Assembly (NCBI GenBank): GCA_033855775.1
Contig: JAWVFT010000140.1
Coordinates: 1-64,000 of the forward strand
Direction: 5' to 3'
DNA length: 64,000 nucleotides
From: DASVTR01 sp033855775
Lineage (GTDB): Bacteria > Acidobacteriota > Blastocatellia > Pyrinomonadales > Pyrinomonadaceae
How positions within the stretch are numbered: the stretch's first letter is position 1; every line of letters starts with the position of its first letter. A model generated the notes under the pieces. The model saw only the letters and a program-made list of their open reading frames with translations, searched no databases and was not told the origin of the DNA. This document shows, one piece after another, positions 49,949 to 57,758 of this stretch. The position numbers and the translations under genes were made by a program.

Positions 49949-52129
49949 ATGTCTACCGCGTTGAAAACTTCGCTCTGGACAAAACTCGTGCTGGCGCTCG
50001 CGCTCCTGTTCATCCTTTGGAGTCTCTCGCTGCTGGTTTCCATCAACGGGCCGCAAGGGGGCGCAGGCTGGCAGTTGAATCTGCTGGTCGTCGTCTCCTG
50101 CCTGCTGGTCGTCGCCCTCGCCTTTCTGCTGAACCGATTTCAACGCGACCTCCTGGGGCGCAAGCTGTCGCAGCTTGAGTTGCAGCAGGAGCGCGACTTC
50201 GGCAAGGCTGTCTTTGAGACGGTCAGCGCCATCGTCATCGTGTTAGACCGGCAGGGGCGCATCGTTCGCTTTAATCGCGCCTGCGAGCAATTGACCGGCT
50301 ACGCCTTCGCGGAGGTCGAGGGGCGAGTCTTCTGGGAGTTGTTCGTCCCGCCGGATAAGGTCGAGTTGGTCAAGTCTATCTTCTGGAGCCTGCTGGCCGG
50401 AGAGTACCCGGAAGAGCACGAGAGCCACTGGATTAGGAAAGACGGGCAGGCGCGTTTAATCAGTTGGTCGAACACGGTTCTGCCCGGCGAAGACGGCGAG
50501 CCGGAATACGTCATCGGCACGGGGCAGGACATCAGCGAGCGCGAGTCTTCGGAAGCGGCCCTGCGCGAGAGCAACAACGTCCTGCGCGCCGTGACGGAGG
50601 GAACGCCCGACGCCATCTTCGTCAAAGACTTGGAAGGCCGCTATATCATGGTCAACTCGGCGTTCGCAGGTTTCCTTGGCAAGTCAACCGCGGAGATTAC
50701 AGGCAAGAGCGACACGGAGCTTTACTTGCCGGAGACGGCCCGCCAGTTTATCGCGGACGACAGGCAAGTGCTCTCGACCGGGGAGACGCGCACCTTCGAG
50801 GGCGTGGCGCGCGGGCCGGACATCACGCAGATGTACTTAGTGACGAAGGCCGTCTACCGCGACCATCAGGGCGAGGGCATAGGCATCATCGGCATCTCGC
50901 ACGACATCACGGAACGCAAGCGCGCCGAAGAGCAGCGCATCGCGTTTGCGCGCGAGCAGCAGGCGCGCAAGGATGCAGAGGAAGCCAATCGCATCAAGGA
51001 TGAATTTTTAACGACGCTCTCGCATGAGTTGCGCACGCCTTTGACTTCCATTCTGGGCTGGACGCAGTTGCTCAACACGGGCCAGCTGGACAAAGGGAAG
51101 AGCGCGCGCGCCCTTGAAGTCATCGAGCGCAACGCCAGAGCGCAGCGACAGTTGATAGACGACCTGTTGGACATTTCGCGCATCGTCACCGGCAAGATTC
51201 GCCTTGACGCGCGCCCGACCAACCTCGCGCTCATCATCGAAGCCGCAGTTGATTCGGTGCGCCCGGTCGCGGCGTCCAGAAAGATTCAGTTGCAGTTGGC
51301 TCTCGAAGCGCGCGGCGTCAAGGTTGAGGGCGACCAGCATCGCTTGCAGCAGGTCATCTGGAACCTGTTGGCCAACTCTTTGAAGTTTACGCCCGAAGAT
51401 GGGCGCATCGAAGTGCGCCTGACGCGCGCGGGCGGCGAGGCGCGCATCAGCATCTCGGACACGGGCGACGGCATCAGCCCCGAATTTCTGCCCTACGTCT
51501 TCGACCGCTTTCGTCAGGCCAATAGCTCCACGACGCGCGAGCATAGCGGGCTTGGCGTCGGGCTGGCTCTGGTCAAGTATCTGGTGAAACTGCACGGCGG
51601 GACGGCCTCTGTCGAGAGTCCCGGCGAAGGCTTGGGGACGACCTTCATCATCAACCTGCCCTTGATTCCCGAACAGCAAGCGGAAGCGAGCGCGCCCCCC
51701 GTCAACATTGAAGCGACGCCCGCCATCTGTCTCGAAGAGATAGATGGCTTGCGCGTGCTGGTGGTTGACGACGACGTTGACTCCTGCGAAATCATCGCGC
51801 TGGCTTTGAGAAAGTGCGGCGTCGAAGTCCGTTCGGCCAACTCCGCCGCCGAAGCCCTCAAAGCTATGGAACACTGGTCGCCGGAACTCCTGCTGAGCGA
51901 CATAGGGATGCCGGACGAGGACGGCTACGACTTGCTGCGACAGGTCAGGCTGCTGCCGCCGGAGCGCGGAGGCCGGATTCCGGCCATCGCCCTGACCGCC
52001 TACGCCACGGACGCAGACCGCGAACGCGCCCTCGCCGCGGGCTTTCAACGGCACGTCGTCAAGCCCGTCGAACTGAAAGAACTGGCCGAAGCCGTGGCCA
52101 ATCTCGCCGGGAAAACCCGCAAAGTCTGA
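49949..52129 (+). CDS. Hybrid sensor histidine kinase (2 TM, PAS, PAS, HisKA, HATPase, receiver)
   Basis: A 726-aa membrane kinase. Two transmembrane segments bracket a very short periplasmic loop (LVLALALLFILWSLSLLVSI and LNLLVVVSCLLVVALAFLL). Two PAS domains follow (FNRACEQLTGYAFAEVEG; AIFVKDLEGRYIMVNSAFAGF), then the H-box LTTLSHELRTPLTSILGW, N-box VIWNLLANSLKF, G1 ISDTGDGISPEF, G2 GLGVGLALVKYL, and a C-terminal receiver (VLVVDDDVDSCEI, phospho-Asp in LLLSDIGMPDEDG, KPVELKELAE). The short loop argues for an intracellular or membrane signal. No cognate response regulator is adjacent; output may pass through a phosphotransfer protein. Confidence 0.95.
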   Translation: MSTALKTSLWTKLVLALALLFILWSLSLLVSINGPQGGAGWQLNLLVVVSCLLVVALAFLLNRFQRDLLGRKLSQLELQQERDFGKAVFETVSAIVIVLDRQGRIVRFNRACEQLTGYAFAEVEGRVFWELFVPPDKVELVKSIFWSLLAGEYPEEHESHWIRKDGQARLISWSNTVLPGEDGEPEYVIGTGQDISERESSEAALRESNNVLRAVTEGTPDAIFVKDLEGRYIMVNSAFAGFLGKSTAEITGKSDTELYLPETARQFIADDRQVLSTGETRTFEGVARGPDITQMYLVTKAVYRDHQGEGIGIIGISHDITERKRAEEQRIAFAREQQARKDAEEANRIKDEFLTTLSHELRTPLTSILGWTQLLNTGQLDKGKSARALEVIERNARAQRQLIDDLLDISRIVTGKIRLDARPTNLALIIEAAVDSVRPVAASRKIQLQLALEARGVKVEGDQHRLQQVIWNLLANSLKFTPEDGRIEVRLTRAGGEARISISDTGDGISPEFLPYVFDRFRQANSSTTREHSGLGVGLALVKYLVKLHGGTASVESPGEGLGTTFIINLPLIPEQQAEASAPPVNIEATPAICLEEIDGLRVLVVDDDVDSCEIIALALRKCGVEVRSANSAAEALKAMEHWSPELLLSDIGMPDEDGYDLLRQVRLLPPERGGRIPAIALTAYATDADRERALAAGFQRHVVKPVELKELAEAVANLAGKTRKV

Positions 52130-52169
52130 AGCCGCAACTATCTCATCCGGCCAACATAAAACTCCGAAC

Positions 52170-52186
52170 AGCCTGACAGCCAGGCT
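52170..52186 (+). terminator. Possible weak terminator after the hybrid kinase
   Basis: AGCCTG (52170-52175) and CAGGCT (52181-52186) form a 6-bp stem with a five-base loop, followed by TTCTAC, which is only weakly T-rich. Confidence 0.3.
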
Positions 52187-52348
52187 TTCTACTGACTTTC
52201 AGCCCTTCCCGCCCGCGTTCGCCTTCTGTCAGCCGGGCGCGCTGGACAGTTCGCCGCCGCCCATGTTAAATTCCAGCGTCTTTACACTTTAGCGGTTTGC
52301 CGCAAGCGGTGCGGTTTACTGCGGTCTGGGAGGGCCATCAAGAGCTTT

Positions 52349-52618
52349 ATGGCAACAGCCAAAGAAACGAAAGAGAAGATTTTAGCGGATTTCCGCACTC
52401 ACGAAAGTGATACGGGTTCACCACAGGTGCAAATTGCCTTGCTTAGCCAGCGCATTAACGAACTGACCGAGCATTTCAAGACGCATAAGAAAGATAACCA
52501 CTCGCGGCGCGGGCTGCTCAAGATGGTCTCGCAGCGCAGGAGCTTGCTGGATTACCTCAAGCGCATAAATATCGAGCGCTATCATGAGGTGGTCAGCCGT
52601 CTCGGCCTGCGTCGTTAA
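52349..52618 (+). CDS. rpsO: 30S ribosomal protein S15
   Basis: An 89-aa protein that binds 16S rRNA early in 30S assembly. It matches the S15 pattern: FRTHESDTGSPQVQIALLSQRINELTEHFKTHKKDNHSRRGLLKMVSQRRSLLDYLKR. Ordered as rpsO-pnp, the common arrangement in bacteria. The leader contains short GC-rich hairpins that could mediate S15 autoregulation, but no specific S15 site is recognised. Confidence 0.97.
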   Translation: MATAKETKEKILADFRTHESDTGSPQVQIALLSQRINELTEHFKTHKKDNHSRRGLLKMVSQRRSLLDYLKRINIERYHEVVSRLGLRR

Positions 52619-53013
52619 GGGCGCAGCCCGCCGGGAAGGCTTGAGCCGGAATCCTGACAAGCAAGTTTGGAGAGAAGTCTTCGATTCTCTGACAAAGCCC
52701 GCGTCTAACGAAGAGCTTGCGGCAGTGCCGAACGTGACGGCGATGACTAACACAAGCAGACGCGCATTAACCTGAGCAGAACTCAAAGGCGGCATGAGCT
52801 TCACGACCAGCGTGGCTTTGCCGCCTTTACTGTTATCGCCAGCCGCATCCACCAGAACAATGCCGGACAGGAACGCGCCTCACGTAGCGCGACTCCCAAA
52901 GCCCGGCCAGATTATTAGTCTAAACACCGAACGCCGGGCGGATGAGACGCCCGCGGCCTGCTCCCCGAAGTCCAAACGAGCAGCGGTTCAGAGTCCGAAG
53001 GAGACAAAAAATT
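52619..53013. other. rpsO-pnp intergenic region with a stem-loop at 52785-52828
   Basis: In a 395-bp gap, AAAGGCGGCA (52785-52794) pairs exactly with TGCCGCCTTT (52819-52828) around a 24-nt loop. No T-run follows closely, so it is less likely a terminator than an RNA-processing or PNPase-autoregulation structure, as known for E. coli pnp leaders. No gene is supported here. Confidence 0.55.
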
Positions 53014-55152
53014 ATGGCAGTCAAGAAATATCTCAAAGAGTCAATCAAACTGGGCGAAAGAGAACTGACGGTCGAAACCGGAAGAGTCGCCAAGCAGGCG
53101 AACGGCTCGGTCGTCGTCCGCTACGGCGACACGATGGTGCTTGTAGCGGCGGTCGCTTCCAATTCACCCCGCGAAGGCATTGATTTCTTCCCGCTCACCA
53201 TCGAGTACCGCGAATCGAACTACGCCGCCGGGCGCATCCCCGGCAACTACTTCCGCCGCGAAGGACGCCCCAACGAAAAGGAAGTCATCACGGCGCGCTG
53301 CATTGACCGTCCCTGCCGCCCCCTCTTCACCGAAGGCTTCAGGAACGAAACACAGGTCGTCGCCACCGTCGTCTCCGCAGACCCCGACAACGACCCGGAT
53401 GTCGTCGCCATCACCGGCGCCAGTTGCGCTCTCTATCTCTCAGACATTCCGTTCCCCACTCCGATTGCGGGCGTGAGAGTCGGCCTCGTCGATGGTCGCT
53501 ACATCATCAACCCGACCTACGACGAGCGGCGCGAGTCGCGCTTGAACCTCGTCGTCGCCGGGACGGAAGAGGCCATCGTGATGGTCGAGGCGGGCGCGCA
53601 GGAAGTCACGGAAGAGATTATGGTCGAAGCCCTGATGCTCGCCCACAAGGAGATTAACCGCCTCTGCCGCTGGCAGAAGGAACTCTACAAAGCTCTCGAC
53701 ATCAAGAAGCGCGAAGTCACTCCGCCCGCGCTCAACGAAGAGATGCTCGGCGAAATCGAGCGCAACTACACAGACCGCCTGCGCGCCGCGCTCGACACCA
53801 CGCAGCAGGACAAGATATCGTCCTACGCCGCCGTTGATGCCCTCAAGAAAGAGGTCGTCGAATCCTATCCCGAAGACCAGCCCGAACAGCGACAGATGGC
53901 CAAGAAGATTTACGACCATCTCAAGGAAACCATCTTCCGCGACGACATCCTCAACAAACGTCGTCGTCCAGATGGCCGTCGCTTCTCGGAGATTCGCAAC
54001 ATTACGTGCGAGGTCGGCTGGCTGCCGCGCGTTCACGGCTCGGCCCTCTTCACGCGCGGCGAGACGCAGGCTCTCGTCACCACCACGCTCGGCACCAAAG
54101 ACGACGAGCAGTTCATAGACGACATCGAAAAGGGCGAAGTCAAGCGCCGCTTCCTGCTCCACTACAACTTCCCGCACTACTCGGTCGGCGAGGTCGGGCG
54201 CTTCGGCTCATCCTCCCGCCGCGAGATTGGTCACGGCGCTCTCGCGCGCCGCGCCATCGAACCCGTCCTGCCCGAAGAGAGCGAGTTTCCCTACACCTTG
54301 CGCATCGTCTCGGACATCACCGAATCCAACGGCTCAAGCTCCATGGCTTCCATCTGCGGCGGCGTCCTGTCGTTGATGGACGCGGGCGTTCCCTTGAAAG
54401 CTCCTGTCGCGGGTGTTGCGATGGGCCTCGTGATGGAGGGCAACAAGTACGCGATTTTGACGGACATCGCCGGAGCCGAAGACCACTACGGCGACATGGA
54501 CTTTAAGGTCGCAGGCACCGAGGAAGGCATCACCGCCCTGCAAATGGACATCAAGATTGGCGGCATCAACGCGCAAATCATGTCCGAAGCCCTCGACCAG
54601 GCCAAGAAGGGACGGCTCTACATTCTCGCCGCCATGGAGAAGACCATCAGTGAGCCGCGCGCAGAGATTGCTCCGTATGCTCCGAGAATTATCCAAATCA
54701 AGATTAACCCGGACAAAATCCGCGATGTCATCGGGCCGGGCGGCAAGATGATTCGCTCCATCGTCGAAGCGACCGGCGCGAAGATTGACGTGGAAGACGA
54801 CGGCACGGTTTCCATCGCTTCCGCTGACGGAGCGGCGGCGCAGGCCGCTATAGACAAGATTCGCGGCCTCACTGCCGAAGCCGAAATCGGGGCCAACTAC
54901 CTCGGCACGGTTTCAAGAATCGTTGACTTCGGCGCTTTCGTCGAAATCTTTCCGGGCACGGACGGCCTGCTGCACATCTCGGAAATCGCCGACCGCAGGG
55001 TCAAGGATGTGCGCGACGAGTTGAAGGAAGGCCAGCAGATTATGGTCAAGTGCATCGGCAAGGAAGGCAACAAGATTAAGCTTTCCAGAAAGGCCGTCCT
55101 GCGCGACGAAAAGCAGAAGACCGAAGCCGCCGGTGGAGTCGAAGGCGACTAG
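53014..55152 (+). CDS. pnp: Polyribonucleotide nucleotidyltransferase (PNPase)
   Basis: Phosphorolytic 3'-5' exoribonuclease of 712 aa: two RNase PH cores (second with RREIGHGALARRAIEPVLP and VVSDI-like IVSDITESNGSSSMASICGG), a KH domain (IRDVIGPGGKMIRSIVEATGAKIDVEDDGTV) and an S1 domain (GTVSRIVDFGAFVEIFPGTDGLLHISEIADRRV). GAAGGAGA upstream of ATG 53014 sets the start; an upstream in-frame ATG encodes nothing conserved. Likely co-transcribed or paired with rpsO. Confidence 0.97.
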   Translation: MAVKKYLKESIKLGERELTVETGRVAKQANGSVVVRYGDTMVLVAAVASNSPREGIDFFPLTIEYRESNYAAGRIPGNYFRREGRPNEKEVITARCIDRPCRPLFTEGFRNETQVVATVVSADPDNDPDVVAITGASCALYLSDIPFPTPIAGVRVGLVDGRYIINPTYDERRESRLNLVVAGTEEAIVMVEAGAQEVTEEIMVEALMLAHKEINRLCRWQKELYKALDIKKREVTPPALNEEMLGEIERNYTDRLRAALDTTQQDKISSYAAVDALKKEVVESYPEDQPEQRQMAKKIYDHLKETIFRDDILNKRRRPDGRRFSEIRNITCEVGWLPRVHGSALFTRGETQALVTTTLGTKDDEQFIDDIEKGEVKRRFLLHYNFPHYSVGEVGRFGSSSRREIGHGALARRAIEPVLPEESEFPYTLRIVSDITESNGSSSMASICGGVLSLMDAGVPLKAPVAGVAMGLVMEGNKYAILTDIAGAEDHYGDMDFKVAGTEEGITALQMDIKIGGINAQIMSEALDQAKKGRLYILAAMEKTISEPRAEIAPYAPRIIQIKINPDKIRDVIGPGGKMIRSIVEATGAKIDVEDDGTVSIASADGAAAQAAIDKIRGLTAEAEIGANYLGTVSRIVDFGAFVEIFPGTDGLLHISEIADRRVKDVRDELKEGQQIMVKCIGKEGNKIKLSRKAVLRDEKQKTEAAGGVEGD

Positions 55153-55169
55153 CCCCTGGGCCGCAGCTT

Positions 55170-55243
55170 GGAAGGGCCGAAGGCGAGAGCGAGGCCGAGC
55201 CAGCCTCGCTTTCGCTTTCGACCCTTCCGCTTTTGCTTTTTTT
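55170..55243 (+). terminator. Strong terminator after pnp
   Basis: A long stem is formed by GCGAGAGCGAGGC and GCCTCGCTTTCGC (one wobble), extended by outer GGAAGGG/CCCTTCC, and followed by T-rich CTTTTGCTTTTTTTG. It begins 18 bp after the pnp stop. Confidence 0.8.
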
Positions 55244-55244
55244 G

Positions 55245-55274
55245 TTGACAGGAAAGGGCAAAGGCGGGTTTAAT
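55245..55274 (+). promoter_or_regulatory. Candidate sigma-70 promoter for the PEP-CTERM operon
   Basis: TTGACA (55245-55250), an 18-bp spacer, then TTTAAT (55269-55274). It lies about 210 bp upstream of the PEP-CTERM start and just after the pnp terminator. No -24/-12 element was found upstream of this gene. The rest of the 331-bp gap (55153-55483) shows nothing else. Confidence 0.5.
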
Positions 55275-55483
55275 TCGTCACTGAAATTGGAAAACGGACA
55301 TTATTAGGCATCTCTTTCTAGCGAAAGAAGAAAGCCTGAGTCGAGTCGCTTTCTCTTTCGTGCCGGTTTTAAACAGACAAATTTCGTTCAGTTCGACTTC
55401 AAGTCAACCGATTTGTTATTCTGTAACTCTGGGTGTCAAGCATGTTTGCTTACAGGTTAAAACGGAAAGGTTCAATAAGAGAG

Positions 55484-56104
55484 ATGAGGAACAGAGCTTT
55501 CCGTCCCATCGCCATAATGCTCGGCCTGTTGCTCGTGGCCTCGGTGCCTGCTCAGGCCGGCCCCGTCACACTGGCCGACGTGATTCAACTCATCAGCGGC
55601 AGCCCGCGCAACGGCGGACAAGCCCCGCAAATGCAATTGCGTTACGCGCAGGAAGACAAAACACAGAAGAGCAGTTCGACCCCGACTTCAAACGCTTCTT
55701 CTTCTTCCGCTTCTTCAGAGCAGCAAGGCGGCGGCGACATCTCGCCGCAGCAGGATTCTACGGCCACACCGCAAACGCAGGCCCAGACCGAAGAGGTCGG
55801 CGAGATTGAAGTGGGCAATTGCGATTGCGGCGAGTTGCCGGACGAAATCGTAGAGCTTCCGGGCCATCGAAACTTCCTGCCCTTCCTGCCGCTCATCGGA
55901 TTAGTCTGCGTCACAGGCATCTGCACTCCCGGTGACGACGAGCAGCCGCCGCCGACGCCGACGCCGACTCCGCCCAACACGCCCGTGCCTGAGCCTGCGA
56001 CGCTCTTTCTCTTCGGCTCAAGCCTCGCGGCTTTCGGCGCCGGAGCGCGCCGCCGCCACGCCCGCGCCAAACTCGCTCAACAAGCGAACATCACGGAGGG
56101 CTAA
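55484..56104 (+). CDS. PEP-CTERM anchor-domain protein (exosortase substrate)
   Basis: A 206-aa exported protein. A signal peptide (RPIAIMLGLLLVASVPAQA) is followed by a low-complexity Ser/Gln/Thr region and NCDCGELPDEIVELPGH. A Pro/Thr stalk comes next, and a canonical sorting tail begins at residue 168: VPEPATLFLFGSSLAAFGAG, then ARRRHARAK. Three parts are thus present: PEP motif, hydrophobic helix, basic cluster. A nine-residue tail follows the basic cluster, slightly longer than usual. The XrtA exosortase at 18827 is the likely processing enzyme. It is followed after five bases by the PEGA/OmpA-like gene. ATG at 55484 gives the best signal peptide; 55442 is an alternative. Confidence 0.92.
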   Translation: MRNRAFRPIAIMLGLLLVASVPAQAGPVTLADVIQLISGSPRNGGQAPQMQLRYAQEDKTQKSSSTPTSNASSSSASSEQQGGGDISPQQDSTATPQTQAQTEEVGEIEVGNCDCGELPDEIVELPGHRNFLPFLPLIGLVCVTGICTPGDDEQPPPTPTPTPPNTPVPEPATLFLFGSSLAAFGAGARRRHARAKLAQQANITEG

Positions 56105-56109
56105 ATCAC

Positions 56110-57126
56110 ATGACAAGAATAAACATCAAATGTGCTTTCGCTCTCGTCCTGATGCTCGCCTGCTCTTTCTCCGTGGCCGAGGCCGCGAAGAAGAAGACCA
56201 AAGCGGTCAGGCCGACTTACGGGCGCGTCGAAGTGACTTCCAATCCGGCGGGCTACCCGATTCTCGTCAACGGCAAACAGGTGGCGACGACTGCCACCGA
56301 TTCGGCCAGCGCGCAGCCCATTGACCTGCAACCCGGCACCTACACCATCGAAGTTCTTTTCCCGAACAAGACGCACAAGCAGGTTGTCGATGTGGTCGCC
56401 GGAAAGCGCCACTGCATCTGCCTGAGCTATACCAAGCGCGTTATCACAAGGCCGTGCCCGTATCCGGTCAACGTCTCCGCCCCGACCAGCGTGGCCGAAG
56501 GCGACTTGATTACCTTTAGCTCCGATGTCAGCTACGGCGGCTCGTCGGCCCTGAACTACACGTGGACGATTAGCCCCGCCGGAGCCAAGATTGTCAGAGG
56601 CTCAGGGACGCCGACCATCACGGTTGACACCAGCGGCCTCGGCGGACAACCCGTGTCGGCCATCATCGTCGTCGACGACGGCTCAGGCGACCGCTCATGC
56701 CGCCAGTCGGCCCGCGCCACCACGGATGTCATCAAGCCGCCTGAGGCTGTCATCTTCGACCGCGTGCCGCCCGTCACTTATGACGACCTGAAGGCGCGTC
56801 TCGACAACCTGGCTATCGAGTTGCAGAACACGCCGACCGCGCAGGGCTACATCTTCGTCTACACCGCGCCGTCGAGCCGCCCCGGCCAGTACGAGCGTCT
56901 CTCCAAGCGCGTCTCGGACTACCTGACCCAGAAGCGGCAGATTGATTCGAGCCGTCTGGTGATTCTCAACGGCGGCAACCGCGAAACGGACTTCTACGAG
57001 TTCTGGATTGTGCCGCAGGGAGCGCGTCCGCCGCAGGCGACGCCCGGCGTCTCAAGCAATTACACGCCGACCACCGAGACGCCGACCGACACGCGCCGCA
57101 CACGCCGCACGCGCCGCGACGACTAG
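56110..57126 (+). CDS. Secreted PEGA / Ig-like / OmpA-like domain protein
   Basis: A 338-aa exported protein: signal peptide (FALVLMLACSFSVAEA), a PEGA-like domain (GRVEVTSNPAGYPILVNGKQ..IDLQPGTYTIEV), a PKD/Ig-like segment (NVSAPTSVAEGDLITFSSDVS, LNYTWTISPAGAKI) and a C-terminal region that resembles an OmpA-C fold (LDNLAIELQNTPTAQGYIFVY, RLSKRVSDYLTQKRQIDSSRLVILNGGNRETDFYEFWIVP). The C-terminus is Arg/Thr-rich (RRTRRTRRDD). OmpA-C would bind peptidoglycan. Directly downstream of the PEP-CTERM gene (5-bp gap), so probably a surface partner. Confidence 0.8.
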   Translation: MTRINIKCAFALVLMLACSFSVAEAAKKKTKAVRPTYGRVEVTSNPAGYPILVNGKQVATTATDSASAQPIDLQPGTYTIEVLFPNKTHKQVVDVVAGKRHCICLSYTKRVITRPCPYPVNVSAPTSVAEGDLITFSSDVSYGGSSALNYTWTISPAGAKIVRGSGTPTITVDTSGLGGQPVSAIIVVDDGSGDRSCRQSARATTDVIKPPEAVIFDRVPPVTYDDLKARLDNLAIELQNTPTAQGYIFVYTAPSSRPGQYERLSKRVSDYLTQKRQIDSSRLVILNGGNRETDFYEFWIVPQGARPPQATPGVSSNYTPTTETPTDTRRTRRTRRDD

Positions 57127-57130
57127 AGCC

Positions 57131-57270
57131 GTGACAAGTGAAGAGTGACAAGTGACGAGTTAAGAGCTTTCTTCTTAATTCAACGCTTGTCACTTTTTCT
57201 TGCTCATCCCTCGTCGCATCTAACTCGTCAGCGTATTGCTCATCACTTGTTACTCGTCACTCGTCACTGT
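57131..57270. repeat. Inverted GTGACRA heptamer element
   Basis: GTGACAAGTGAAGAGTGACA and further units on the left are mirrored by ACTCGTC/ACTTGTT heptamers on the right, with GTGACGAGTTA paired to TAACTCGTCA in the middle. It ends CACTGT, as do the elements before ubiX, the S4 gene and cca, but here no start codon follows at once. Confidence 0.7.
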
Positions 57271-57276
57271 TTTTGA

Positions 57277-57305
57277 TTGACGGTCTTGCGCGGCTGTGGT
57301 AACAA
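57277..57305 (+). promoter_or_regulatory. Possible promoter for the 53-aa membrane protein
   Basis: TTGACG (57277-57282), 17-bp spacer, TAACAA (57300-57305). It lies about 85 bp upstream of the start at 57390. The -10 is a weak match. Confidence 0.35.
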
Positions 57306-57389
57306 TCAAGACATCCCTCGTTGAACTGAAAAATTTAAAACTTCCCCCGCAAGTTTGATTGCATAGTCCTTTGAAGGAGGAACGGATTA

Positions 57390-57551
57390 ATGGGTGATAA
57401 TGATGGCGGCGGCAGCACGGGCGTGGTCGCCGTGTTGGTAATCTTCGTGATTATCGTGATTGTGGCGCTCTTCATGTTTGGCGGGCGTTTGTTTGGCGGC
57501 GGCGGCGGCAGCAAAGTCGATGTCAACGTGACGGCCCCGGCTTCTAAGTAG
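57390..57551 (+). CDS. 53-aa single-span membrane microprotein
   Basis: GAAGGAGG lies 9 bp before the ATG. The product is MGDNDGGGST, then a hydrophobic helix GVVAVLVIFVIIVIVALFMF, then a Gly-rich turn (GGRLFGGGGGSKVD) and a short tail (VNVTAPASK), so it probably spans the membrane once. It is too short to be caught by length-filtered gene calls. A strong terminator follows 33 bp after the stop, so it looks like a monocistronic gene. Function unknown; it could be a phage-shock-like or YqaE-like stress microprotein, but no family is assignable. Confidence 0.75.
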   Translation: MGDNDGGGSTGVVAVLVIFVIIVIVALFMFGGRLFGGGGGSKVDVNVTAPASK

Positions 57552-57583
57552 CAGTCGCGCCCCGTAAAGCGGTATTTCCAGAG

Positions 57584-57631
57584 AGAAGAGAGCAGCACGC
57601 TCCTCGCAAGATGTGCTGCTCTCTTCTTTTC
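57584..57631 (+). terminator. Intrinsic terminator after the microprotein gene
   Basis: A perfect 15-bp stem (57584-57598 and 57613-57627) with loop of 14 nt, followed by TTTT. The arms are AGAAGAGAGCAGCAC and its complement. Confidence 0.85.
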
Positions 57632-57668
57632 ATTTGCGGCTGGCGGCTGTTAGACTCGTTCGTCAGCC

Positions 57669-57723
57669 AATCGTAAATCGTGAAACGCAAGGCCCGGTCT
57701 TCCTTTGTTCACGATTTACGATT
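57669..57723. repeat. Perfect 16-bp inverted ATCGTAA-type repeat upstream of glyS
   Basis: AATCGTAAATCGTGAA (57669-57684) is exactly complementary to 57708-57723 across a 23-nt loop. It ends 35 bp before the glyS start and shares its unit with the repeat next to lysS. Confidence 0.75.
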
Positions 57724-57758
57724 CATCATTTTAGAATCGAGGCAGAGGAACCAAAAGA

